Shown piece by piece: positions 29,270 through 36,674 of a stretch of 64,000 nucleotides of DNA. The notes under the pieces were generated by a model. The model was not told where the DNA came from. It saw only the letters and a program-made list of their open reading frames with translations, and searched no databases. The stretch is taken from the NCBI GenBank assembly GCA_963792175.1, contig CAWBVG010000004.1, positions 1 through 64,000 on the forward strand. Reading direction: 5' to 3'. Origin of the DNA: CAWBVG01 sp963792175 (GTDB lineage: Bacteria > Acidobacteriota > Vicinamibacteria > Vicinamibacterales > CAVVIG01). A program made the translations under genes and the position numbers. The first letter of the stretch is position 1, and each line of letters begins with the position of its first letter.

Positions 29270-29899
29270 TTGAGGCACTTGACGACGGAGGAACTCCATG
29301 CCGGACTCGAGGGGATCCGGCAGTCGCCGAAGGACGAAGGCGTGCTCGAGCTGATCGTGCGGCGGCCGCACATCGGCGAGCGCGAGGTGCTGGACGAGGG
29401 CCAGCTCGACATCGTTGACGGACTCGTCGGCGACACGTGGAGCACCCGCGGCAGCCGGCGGTCGAAGGACGGCCTGGCCCATCCCGACATGCAGCTGAAC
29501 ATCATGAACGCGCGGGTGATTGCGCTGGTCGCGCAGGAGCGCGAGCGGTGGCACCTCGCGGGCGATCAGCTGTTCATGGACCTGGACCTCAGCGGGGAGA
29601 ACCTGCCGCCGGGGACGCGACTCGCCGTCGGGTCGGCGGTGATTGAGGTCACGGACCAGCCGCACACCGGGTGTCAGAAGTTTGTGTCGCGCTTCGGTCT
29701 TGAAGCGATGAAGTTCGTCAACTCGCCGGTGGGCCGCGAGCTGAATCTGCGCGGCATCAACGCCAGGGTGGTGAAGCCGGGGACGATCCGCGTCGCGCGA
29801 CGTCGCGAGGAAGGTCGTCGGAGGGGGACTAGGGGACTAGGGGACTCGGGGACTGCAGTAGTCCCCATGTCCCCAAGTCCCCCAGTCCCCTCTCTGTAG
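29270..29899 (+). CDS. MOSC domain protein with repeat-encoded tail
   Basis: A TTG start at 29270 follows GAGAGAGG. The MOSC fold is seen in LELIVRRPHIGEREVLDEGQ, DGLVGDTWSTRGSRR, GDQLFMDLDLSGENLPPG and VTDQPHTGCQKFVSRFG; the cysteine in TGCQKF is the family's reactive position. MOSC proteins carry sulfur or act with molybdenum cofactor. The protein's last 30 or so residues (after ARRREE) are read through the octamer hairpin at 29824-29892, so its original C-terminus probably lies near 29815. It is probably in the same operon as the YitT gene. Confidence 0.85.
   Translation: MRHLTTEELHAGLEGIRQSPKDEGVLELIVRRPHIGEREVLDEGQLDIVDGLVGDTWSTRGSRRSKDGLAHPDMQLNIMNARVIALVAQERERWHLAGDQLFMDLDLSGENLPPGTRLAVGSAVIEVTDQPHTGCQKFVSRFGLEAMKFVNSPVGRELNLRGINARVVKPGTIRVARRREEGRRRGTRGLGDSGTAVVPMSPSPPVPSL
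29824..29892. repeat. 4 x 8 / 5-base loop / 4 x 8 octamer hairpin
   Basis: Left units are GGGGACTA, GGGGACTA, GGGGACTC and GGGGACTG (29824-29855). The loop is CAGTA. Right units are GTCCCCAT, GTCCCCAA, GTCCCCCA and GTCCCCTC (29861-29892). Unit length and number match in both arms. It lies inside the MOSC reading frame. A CCCTAGC heptamer triplet follows at 29907-29926. Confidence 0.92.
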
Positions 29900-29927
29900 T
29901 GAGCAGCTAGCCCCTAGCCCCTAGCTC

Positions 29928-31091
29928 TTACCTCGTCTTTGATACACCTTCGTCTGCTGCGACGACGATGTCCAGCAGGTTGCCCATCACGAGATTGACG
30001 TCGATGAGGTGCAGGCCCCAGTTCGCGAGCACGTTCGGGCCCGCGCCGATGTCGCCGACGATGTCGTCGACGCGCGGGTCGGCGGGGTCGCCGTGGACGG
30101 TGACCTCGAGATAACCGCTCGCGTTCTCGTTCGACGCGCACTTCGCCGTCAGCAGGCCGGGAACGCTCACCCACGGCGTCTCGATCGGCTGCTCCGGCGT
30201 CACCCACGGCTTGCCGGGCGCATTGCTGGTGATCGTGCGGCCGGTCTTATCGAGGTACGCGCGCAATTCACCGCTGCCGCCGGCGAGCGCCGCCGGATTG
30301 GTGCACGCCGCCGCCATGGCTGCGTCAGGAACGCGCCCGAACAACGTATTGGCCGGCGGCGGGACGGTCGATCGGAACGACGCGAACGTGATGACGCACC
30401 CGGTCTGCGTTGCCGCGTGGCAGAGCGGCACGTGCTGAAACGTCCCGCCGACGTCCTTCCCTTTCGGCACCGCGACGACCGTCCCGAGCAGGATCGCCGA
30501 CACCAGCTTCGATTGAATCGGCTTGCCGTCGATTTCATCGTGGATCAGCCGGTTCAGGATGAACGATCCCTGCGAGTGCGCGACCAGCACGACGCCGCGG
30601 CCCTTGTTGTCGTTCTTCAGGTAGTAGTTCCACGCGTCCTTCACGTCGTCGTACTGCAGGCCCTGGTCGAGCGTGACGGTGGCGCCCGGCGCGAGCATGC
30701 GGCGCAGACCCACCAGCGTGACCTGACGGTAGAGCGGCGCGTACGGCTTGCACTTCGATGCGAAGCGCGCGAACTGCTGCTTGATGACGTTCAGCTCCGC
30801 CGGGTCCGCGTTCATGTCGCTGTTCGGCGTCGGGTCGGTCGAGATCGTCGGATAGACGTAGAAGCAGTCGATCGGCGCGTTCGGATCGGCCGTCCACGTC
30901 TCTTTGGACAGCTTGCCGTCGGCGGCGACCACCGTCGTGGTGTGATCGATCGCGCAGGCGTCCTGCCGTCCCGGCCGGCACAGCCAGGTCTTGCCGTCGG
31001 CGTAGTCGTTGGGTTTCGGCGGCGCGGTATCCGCTTGCTGCGCGGCAACGCCGGCGGCGAACGAAATGCCAATCACAAGCAACTTCAACAT
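29928..31091 (-). CDS. Exported DUF3089 alpha/beta hydrolase
   Basis: This intact 387-residue protein has a signal peptide (MLKLLVIGISFAAGVAAQQ). The DUF3089 pattern is clear: WLCRPGRQDACAIDHTTTVV, IDCFYVYPTISTDPTPNSDM, YRQVTLVG, then VVLVAHSQGSFILNRLI with the serine of GxSxG. The acid and histidine are less certain; GWGLHLIDVNLVMGNL lies near the end. Members are lipase-like enzymes of unknown substrate. Its ATG follows immediately after the stop of the upstream gene, whose final codons (TCAGGAGGC) supply the ribosome site, so it is the third gene of a coupled operon. Confidence 0.88.
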   Translation of the reverse strand: MLKLLVIGISFAAGVAAQQADTAPPKPNDYADGKTWLCRPGRQDACAIDHTTTVVAADGKLSKETWTADPNAPIDCFYVYPTISTDPTPNSDMNADPAELNVIKQQFARFASKCKPYAPLYRQVTLVGLRRMLAPGATVTLDQGLQYDDVKDAWNYYLKNDNKGRGVVLVAHSQGSFILNRLIHDEIDGKPIQSKLVSAILLGTVVAVPKGKDVGGTFQHVPLCHAATQTGCVITFASFRSTVPPPANTLFGRVPDAAMAAACTNPAALAGGSGELRAYLDKTGRTITSNAPGKPWVTPEQPIETPWVSVPGLLTAKCASNENASGYLEVTVHGDPADPRVDDIVGDIGAGPNVLANWGLHLIDVNLVMGNLLDIVVAADEGVSKTR

Positions 31092-32533
31092 TCAGCCTCC
31101 TGATGAGTCCACGTGCGCGTCGAACGCACTGGTAACGATACGTCCGCTGCGCTTCACCTGCACGAAGATCCGGTAATCGCCGGCTTCCGGAAAGCCATAC
31201 GGGAACGAGACGGTCGACGGCGGCGTGGCCGTATGGCTCGCGTGCGGGTCGGCCGCCGCCTCGTCGCGGTTGTTCGCCGCCGCCAGCCCGCGCTGGCCGA
31301 TGGCGAGCGCGGCCATCGGCGCCGATCCGGCGGGGTGGACGTGCGCAAACACACGCCGATCCCGGCGCACGAACACGGCGTGTCCGGGCATGCCCATGTA
31401 CAGCTCGAGATCGGTCGCGGGTTGTCCAGACGCATCGTCCACGCGGAACGTGAACATCGTCAGCCGTTTGGGGACGAGCGGCTTCTCGTCGTGTACCCAC
31501 ACGATCTTCGGTGGTCGCGTCGTCAACCGAGCGCGCTGTCGTCGCCGGTGAGTGGCGCCCCCTGAAAGGCTGGCGCCTCGAGTTGCGCGACCACGGTTTC
31601 AGAGACGCCGGTGGCGTGCACGAGATCCGCGAACAGCTCGTACTGCCCTGGCGCCATGTCGGGCAGCCGCTGCTCGAACGCGGCCGTCGCCGCTTCCGCC
31701 GGGTGAAGGTGCCACAGCCGATCGAGTGCCGGCGAGACGACGAACAGGTGCATGAGGTGATCGTGGTCGGCCACGAAGTCGTCGAGCCGCCGGGATCCGA
31801 TCCAGCCGGGATCGCGCAGCGTCAAGGCGAGCCGTCCATCGGGCGCGACCGTGGCGGTCGCCTCCAGCGGTTTGTAGACATACCGCCCATACAGTGCCGC
31901 CTCGGCACCCCACCAGGAGTTCCCGAGCATGACCACCAGGATCGCGAGGGCGGCGGCAATCGTGCCGGCGATTCGCCCGCGGCGTCTGGCCCTCTTGTCG
32001 GGTGACGCGCCAGGCGGCAGGCTCGCCTCGCGCGCCACGGCAGCGACGATCGCGACGAACCCACCGGCCAAAATCAGCATGAGTCCCACGAGGAGCGCAC
32101 GCAGCGCGGCGCTCATCGCGAGCGTCGACTGCGGCAATGTCGGGACGGGGACTGCGAGTGACCCTTCGCCGCGGTCGCCGGTTGCCGTGATCCGCACTTG
32201 CCAGGCGCCGGCGGTCATCATCCAGAGATGACCGGTGAACAGCTGCGGATCCTCTGACGATCGCACCGCGCGATCGGGCACCGGCGCAAACTCCGCGCCC
32301 GGGCCGGTGAGCGGGAGCGGCACGATCCGCACGTCCTGGACGTCAGCAGATGTGGAACGCACTTCGACGTCGGCGACTCCGGGGATTGCGTGCGGCGGGC
32401 GAACCGTGACCAGCAGGCGATAAGGTCCCGCCGAGGCGTCGAGGAAGACGTCCGGGCTGCCGACGTGCGCCTCGCCGGCCACCTGGCACGCACAGACGAT
32501 CGCGAGAACCAGCAGCCAGCGGACGGCTGTCAT
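31092..32533 (-). CDS. Exported His-rich two-domain protein, probable metal handling (frameshift near 31523)
   Basis: The ATG at 32533 starts a signal peptide (MTAVRWLLVLAIVCACQVAG) and a beta-rich domain (EAHVGSPDVFLDASAGPYRL). Two membrane segments follow (LLVGLMLILAGGFVAIVAAV; IAGTIAAALAILVVMLG). The first His motif is DHDHLMHLFVV then WHLHPAEA. A stop at 31523 interrupts, but a shifted frame continues KIVWVHDEKPLVPKR with a second similar motif (MGMPGHAVFVRRD then FAHVHPAG) to 31092. The whole is about 480 residues. Alternatively, a second protein starts at the TTG at 31526. Histidine and methionine clusters suggest copper or another soft metal; this is inference. It overlaps the upstream gene by ATGA. 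Confidence 0.65.
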
Positions 32534-33664
32534 CGCTGAATCCGCTGCATGCCGCGTCCGGCGCGCAGGCCGATCCACATCATCACCGACGACACGGCGA
32601 GGGCGATCAGCATGCCCGCGCCAGAATTGCGCGGGCGCGGCTGCTGGCAGGAAGGCATAGCGCGCGTACAGCGACCGCGCGCTCGTGCTGTAGTCGAAGT
32701 ACGTCGTCCCGAACACGCGATTGCGCGCCAGCGGTGTCATCAGAAAGTTCGCGAACGGCCATTGCACGATGATGAACGTCGCGAGAAACGCGGCGCCCGT
32801 CGCGAGCGCTCGGACAATCGGCCGCCAGCCGTCGGTGCGCTGGAGAATGAGGTCGACGATCAGCGCCGGGACGATCAGCAGGAGCGGAAACTCCCAGGGG
32901 ATGAAGTGCGTCACCTGGTGGTACACCGGACCCAGCTTCGGCTCCGCGGCGAACAGCGGCAGGATCCACAGGAACCCGACCCCGAAAGCGGTGTAGACCG
33001 CCGCCATCGTCGTGCACGCCCATCGCTGGCGCGAGGCGATGGCCAGGGCGACCATGATGGCCGGCGTCCCGATCGCGACGACGATGTAGAAGAGGGCGCC
33101 GTGCATTTCCGGCCGGCTGATGTATTCCAGCTTGATCAGCAGCGATTCGCACACCGTCGTGCCGCCCACGTAGAGGAACAGCCACTGCAGGCGCGTGCGC
33201 AGGCGATCGCTCGCGCGGTTCATGAACGCGAGCAGCAGCATGATGGTGCCGAACTCGATGCCGAAAAACCCGGTGGCCAGCACCATGTGCGGCGGGCTGA
33301 TGATCTTGACGTCGAGCCCATACGCGTTGTGCCACCAGTCGTCGAACGGCGCGGAGACGAGCATCGCCATGCCGCCCCAGGCCGAGATGAAGGCGCCAAT
33401 CGGCCCGGAGAGACCCCAGATCCGGACGCCCGCGCCGCGAAGGGCCGGCGAGCTCCCAAATGTGGAGGTGAAGATCAAGTACGCCGATGACAGAGCGGCG
33501 AGCACGCCGCAGGCGTAGATCGCGATGTGCGGCGCCGACCAGAAGGTGTCGCGCCCGATCGAGCGATGCCACGAGATGTCCCAGTAACCGCCCACGTACG
33601 CCGAGGTGACGGCCAGGGCGGCACACCACAGGTACCAGGGAACTCGCTGCTCAGGCTGATGCAT
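32530..33664 (-). CDS. His-rich multi-pass membrane protein of unknown family (frameshift near 32620)
   Basis: Starting at 33664, the protein (MHQPEQRVPWYLWCAAL) has about nine membrane segments over 377 residues. Two matched motifs stand out: WDISWHRSIGRDTFWSAPHI and DDWWHNAYGLDVKIISPPHM. Each has a tryptophan-histidine pair and a proline-histidine pair. Near 32620 the frame changes, and the last helix reads LIALAVSSVMMWIGLRAGRG to the stop at 32530. Its stop overlaps the next gene's start (ATGA). No family name is recognised. The paired His motifs facing one side could bind heme or metal, in line with the His-rich partner encoded next. Confidence 0.65.
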
Positions 33665-33674
33665 AGGTTCAGCT

Positions 33675-33680
33675 TATTAT
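33675..33680 (+). promoter_or_regulatory. -10 box, probably leaderless start of the VOC gene
   Basis: TATTAT lies six bases before the ATG at 33687. The gap to the divergent membrane-protein start (33664) is only 22 bases, so both promoters must overlap or lie within the neighbouring coding region. No ribosome site precedes 33687. Confidence 0.5.
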
Positions 33681-33686
33681 CTACGC

Positions 33687-34065
33687 ATGCCGAAGTTCAC
33701 AGGCGCCCACGTTTTGTTCTACAGCAGGAATCCCGAGGCCGATCGGGCGTTCTTCAGGGACGTGCTCGAGTTCCGCGCGATCGACATCGGCCGCGGCTGG
33801 ATGATCTTCGCGCTGCCGCCCGCCGAGGCCGCGGTGCATCCGGGTGACGGGCGAGTTTTCCGAGACGCATGCCGGCCACCAGATGATGGGCGCGCTCGTG
33901 TACCTGATGTGCGACGACCTGCAGGCGACGATCAAGGCGCTCGCCGCGAAAAACGTCACATGCACGGAAGTCGACGAGGCGGAGTGGGGGATCAAGACGA
34001 CCATCCCGCTGCCAAGCGGCAGCGAGCTCGGACTGTACCAGCCGAAGCATCAGACGGCGATCTGA
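33687..34065 (+). CDS. Single-domain VOC/glyoxalase protein (one frameshift)
   Basis: The ATG at 33687 gives MPKFTGAHVLFYSRNPEADR, and FFRDVLEFRAIDIGRGWMIF is the typical first VOC half. The frame changes near 33845. The second half, GEFSETHAGHQMMGALVYLM to IPLPSGSELGLYQPK, ends at 34065. The joined length of about 125 residues is normal. A metal-type histidine (GAHVLF) and a glutamate (SELGLY) are present. Members include glyoxalases and antibiotic-resistance proteins; the substrate here is unknown. Confidence 0.78.
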
Positions 34066-34090
34066 TGGCGCGCGCCGCGCAAGACGATCC

Positions 34091-34148
34091 CACGAGACAC
34101 GAAACCACGAAACGCAGCGTCTTTCTTCGTGTTTCGTGTTTTCGTGGC
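34091..34148. repeat. Octamer hairpin at a gene start
   Basis: The left arm CACGAGAC / ACGAAACC / ACGAAACG (34091-34114) is inverted as CTTCGTGT / TTCGTGTT / TTCGTGGC (34125-34148). The right arm falls where the next protein's signal peptide begins. Confidence 0.8.
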
Positions 34149-35604
34149 TGTCGACGTGCTCTGCTGCGCCTTCGCGATCGCGTTCGCCGTCGTCGCGCGA
34201 ACGACGTCGAGCAGACCGCGCCAGGCACGCGGCCGCCGGCGGCGCTCGTCGCCAGCTTCGACGGCATGGGCGTCGGCTTCGAAGGCCCCCAGGGCACGGC
34301 GGCGCTGCGAAATCCCTCGGACAACAGCCTCGCCGTCGGTCCCGATCACATCGTGCAGACCGTCAACTCGCGCATGGCGGTCTTCACGAAGAAGGGAAAA
34401 CGGTTCGACACCACCGGACGCGTGCTCTCGGGACCGGTCAACACCAACGCGATCTTCAAGGACTTCGGCGGCCCCTGCGAGACCTACAACAACGGCGACG
34501 CCGTGGTTCGCTACGACCAGCTCGCCGGACGATGGCTGCTGGTCATGCCGATCTTCCGGCGGCTCGAGCCGCCACATGCGCTGCACGCGATGTGCTATGC
34601 CGTCAGCGCCGGCGCCGATCCGCTCGGCCCCTACCATCGCTACGAGTTTCCGCGCACGCTGTTTCCGGACTACCCGCGGCCGGCGATCTGGCCCGACGGC
34701 TACTACGTGCCGACCAGCACCGGCGACGAGGTGATTCAGAAGCACGTGTGCATCGCGGATCGCGCGAAGATGCTGAAGGGCGAGCCAGCCACCGAACAGT
34801 GCATCGTCATCGACGGCGTCAACTTCCTGAACAATGCCGACATCGACGGGAAGGCGCTGCCGCCGCCAGGCGCGCCGAACGTGATGATGGCCGCCGGCGG
34901 GACACAGCTCAAGGGGATCCTGGAAGACGACGGCATCTTCGTCTGGCAGGTGTCACGTGGACTGGCGCGATCCGTCGAAGACCAGGACAGTTGGTCCGAA
35001 GAAGATCGGCGTGGCGCCGTATCGGTATCTGTGCGGCGGTCAGCTGACGAACTGCGTGCCGCAGCCGGGCTCCGAGCGGCGCCTCGATGCGCAGGGCGAC
35101 AAGATCATGCCGCGGCTCGTCTATCGGCGGGTCAACGGGCACGAGTCGATCGTCGCCGTGCATTCGGTGAACACCGCCGCGGGCGGAGGCGGCGTCCGCT
35201 GGTACGAGTTCCGAATCGACGGCGCGCGCGAGGTCACGCTGTTCCAGCAGGGCACGTATGCGCCCGACTCGCTATTCCGATGGATGGCGAGCCCGGCGAT
35301 GGATCGATCCGGCAACATCGGGATCGGCTACTCGTTCGGCGGCGGGTCGCACTTCGCCGGCCAGCGGTTCGCCGGCCGGCTCGCGGCGGATCCGCCTGGC
35401 CGGCTGACGTTGCGCGAGACGGTGCTCGTCGAGGGCGAGGCGGCGCAGACCGTGATGCGCTGGGAGGACTACTCGCAGACCGCGGTCGATCCGAGCGACG
35501 ACTGCACCATCTGGTACGTCGGCGATTACATCAAGAAGGACGCGGCCAGCTACTCGAGCCGCATCGGCGCGTTCCGTATGCCGGGCTGCGCGGATCAGCG
35601 GTAG
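34129..35604 (+). CDS. Secreted protein of unknown function (two frameshifts)
   Basis: A signal peptide is readable from about 34129 (VAVDVLCCAFAIAFAVVA). The frame changes near 34200, and the mature part runs NDVEQTAPGTRPPAALVASF, NPSDNSLAVGPDHIVQTVNS, VRYDQLAGRWLLVMPIF and FPDYPRPAIWPDGYYVPTST. Near 34955 it shifts again to VGPKKIGVAPYRYLCGG, ending GCADQR at 35604. Spaced Trp/Tyr/Gly-rich strands such as NIGIGYSFGGGSHFAG suggest a beta-propeller of about 490 residues. No enzyme motif is recognised. Its start lies in a repeat hairpin, so the exact initiation codon is unsure. Confidence 0.6.
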
Positions 35605-35614
35605 ACCGCCATCT

Positions 35615-35677
35615 AACCGCAAAGCCCGCAGAGATCGCAGAGAAAAACTAGCTCTGCGTGCTCCGCGTGCTCAGCGG
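35615..35677. repeat. 3 x 9 / 9-base loop / 3 x 9 nonamer hairpin
   Basis: Left units are ACCGCAAAG, CCCGCAGAG and ATCGCAGAG (35615-35641). The loop is AAAAACTAG. Right units are CTCTGCGTG, CTCCGCGTG and CTCAGCGGT (35651-35677). It fills the gap between two convergent genes, where a bidirectional terminator would be expected. Confidence 0.9.
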
Positions 35678-35696
35678 TTTCGGTGTTTCCCGTAGG

Positions 35697-36029
35697 TTAC
35701 CGTTCCACCGCCAGCTTCAGTTTACTGAGCGCGTAATCCCACTGCTGTCCGATGACGTCGAGCGACCGGCGCGCTTCCACCAGCGGCGCCGGCTCGAACT
35801 CCCACAGCCGTTCGCGGCCGACTTTGACGTGATGCACCATGCCGGCCCTCGCGAGGATGTGCAGGTGCTTGGTGACCGCCTGACGCGTGATCTCGGTGCC
35901 GGTGGTGAGCTGCGTGATCGACAGCGCGCCGCCGGCACACAGGACCGCGATGATCCGCAACCGCGTCTCGTCGCCGAGCGCCGCGAAGATCGGCGCCGAG
36001 CTCCTCAGCGCCGCCTTCTTCAGCGCCAC
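35697..36029 (-). CDS. ArsR-family winged-helix regulator
   Basis: A GTG at 36029 (VALKKAALRSSAPIFAALGD) starts a 110-residue protein. ALGDETRLRIIAVLC, then ITRQAVTKHLHILARAGMVH, form the ArsR helix-turn-helix, and VKVGRERLWEFEPAPL forms the wing. No cysteine metal site is seen, so it is the SRPBCC-associated kind rather than an arsenic sensor. It lies 17 bases behind the SRPBCC gene in the same operon. An ATG at 36063 overlaps the SRPBCC end but is in another frame; a frameshift there would lengthen the N-terminus. Confidence 0.85.
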   Translation of the reverse strand: MALKKAALRSSAPIFAALGDETRLRIIAVLCAGGALSITQLTTGTEITRQAVTKHLHILARAGMVHHVKVGRERLWEFEPAPLVEARRSLDVIGQQWDYALSKLKLAVER

Positions 36030-36046
36030 CGGTCCCGTGCGCTGTG

Positions 36047-36514
36047 CTATGGCGTGGCGACATGGCGTTCGATGTTCTGCATCTGGATGTCCCACCCGCC
36101 GCTGTTCATGCGGAAGGCATCCAGGCGGCGCCATTCCGGCACCTTGTCGAAGCCGGACTCGACCACCGTCAGCAGCGTGCCGCCGTCGACGTCTTTGAGT
36201 TCGAACTCGACCAGCGTGTCGGGCTCCTTCGAGTAGTCGACTGACGTGTCGACCGCGCCGGGCTTCCAGCGCCAGGAGAGCAGCCGCTCGGGCTCGACCC
36301 GCTCGATCAGCACATCCCAGGTGAGGTGTTCGTATCCCGGATGCGTGATCTGGCCTTGCGTGCGCTTGCCGGCGGTGAAGTTGGCGCCCTTGAGGGCGAC
36401 GCCAAACCAGTTGCCGAATTCTTCGGCGTTCGACAGCGCGCGCCACACGCGTGAACGCGGTGCCTTGAGGACGATGCGGCGTTCGATGCGGTCGGTCGAT
36501 GTTGTGATCGTCAT
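36047..36514 (-). CDS. SRPBCC (AHSA1-like) domain protein
   Basis: This intact 155-residue protein starts at the ATG at 36514 (MTITTSTDRIERRIVLKAPR). VWRALSNAEEFGNWFGVALK and GFDKVPEWRRLDAFRMNSGGW are the AHSA1-like START-fold signatures. Such proteins bind hydrophobic ligands and are very often paired with an ArsR regulator, as here. The gene is first in the operon, directly behind a strong promoter with an internal palindrome, and may be translated from a leaderless mRNA because only seven bases separate the -10 box from the ATG. Confidence 0.9.
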   Translation of the reverse strand: MTITTSTDRIERRIVLKAPRSRVWRALSNAEEFGNWFGVALKGANFTAGKRTQGQITHPGYEHLTWDVLIERVEPERLLSWRWKPGAVDTSVDYSKEPDTLVEFELKDVDGGTLLTVVESGFDKVPEWRRLDAFRMNSGGWDIQMQNIERHVATP

Positions 36515-36521
36515 GAGGCCG

Positions 36522-36551
36522 ATAATATGCAACCATACGGTTGCTTGTCAA
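36522..36551 (-). promoter_or_regulatory. Promoter with palindromic operator for the SRPBCC-ArsR operon
   Basis: On the minus strand, TTGACA (36551-36546), an 18-base spacer and TATTAT (36527-36522) form a near-consensus sigma-70 promoter. The spacer holds a 16-base palindrome, GCAACC-4-GGTTGC (36529-36544), in the position where a bound ArsR dimer would block polymerase. Autorepression by the neighbouring ArsR is inferred. Confidence 0.78.
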
Positions 36552-36559
36552 TCAGCGTG

Positions 36560-36672
36560 CAGGGGCTAGGGGCTGGGGGCTAGGGCTCGGGCTGGCTCGA
36601 GCTCGGGGACTGGGGACTGGGGACTGGGTACCTAGCCCCGACCGTCACTAGTCCCAGCCCCTAGCCCCGACT
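36560..36672. repeat. G-rich heptamer arrays with inverted C-rich arm
   Basis: Heptamers of the AGGGGCT and GGGGACT type fill 36560-36625, with three perfect GGGGACT units near 36605. The inverted units TAGCCCC and AGTCCCAGCCCC fill 36631-36670. The array separates the ArsR operon promoter from the end of the VPS10-like gene. Confidence 0.85.
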
Positions 36673-36674
36673 GA

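Noticed and set aside
31523..33664. A single 713-residue fusion protein
   Set aside because: The frame joins two genes only because of an indel near 32620. The first gene's natural end (last helix and TGA) and the second gene's ATG with signal peptide are both visible at 32530-32533.
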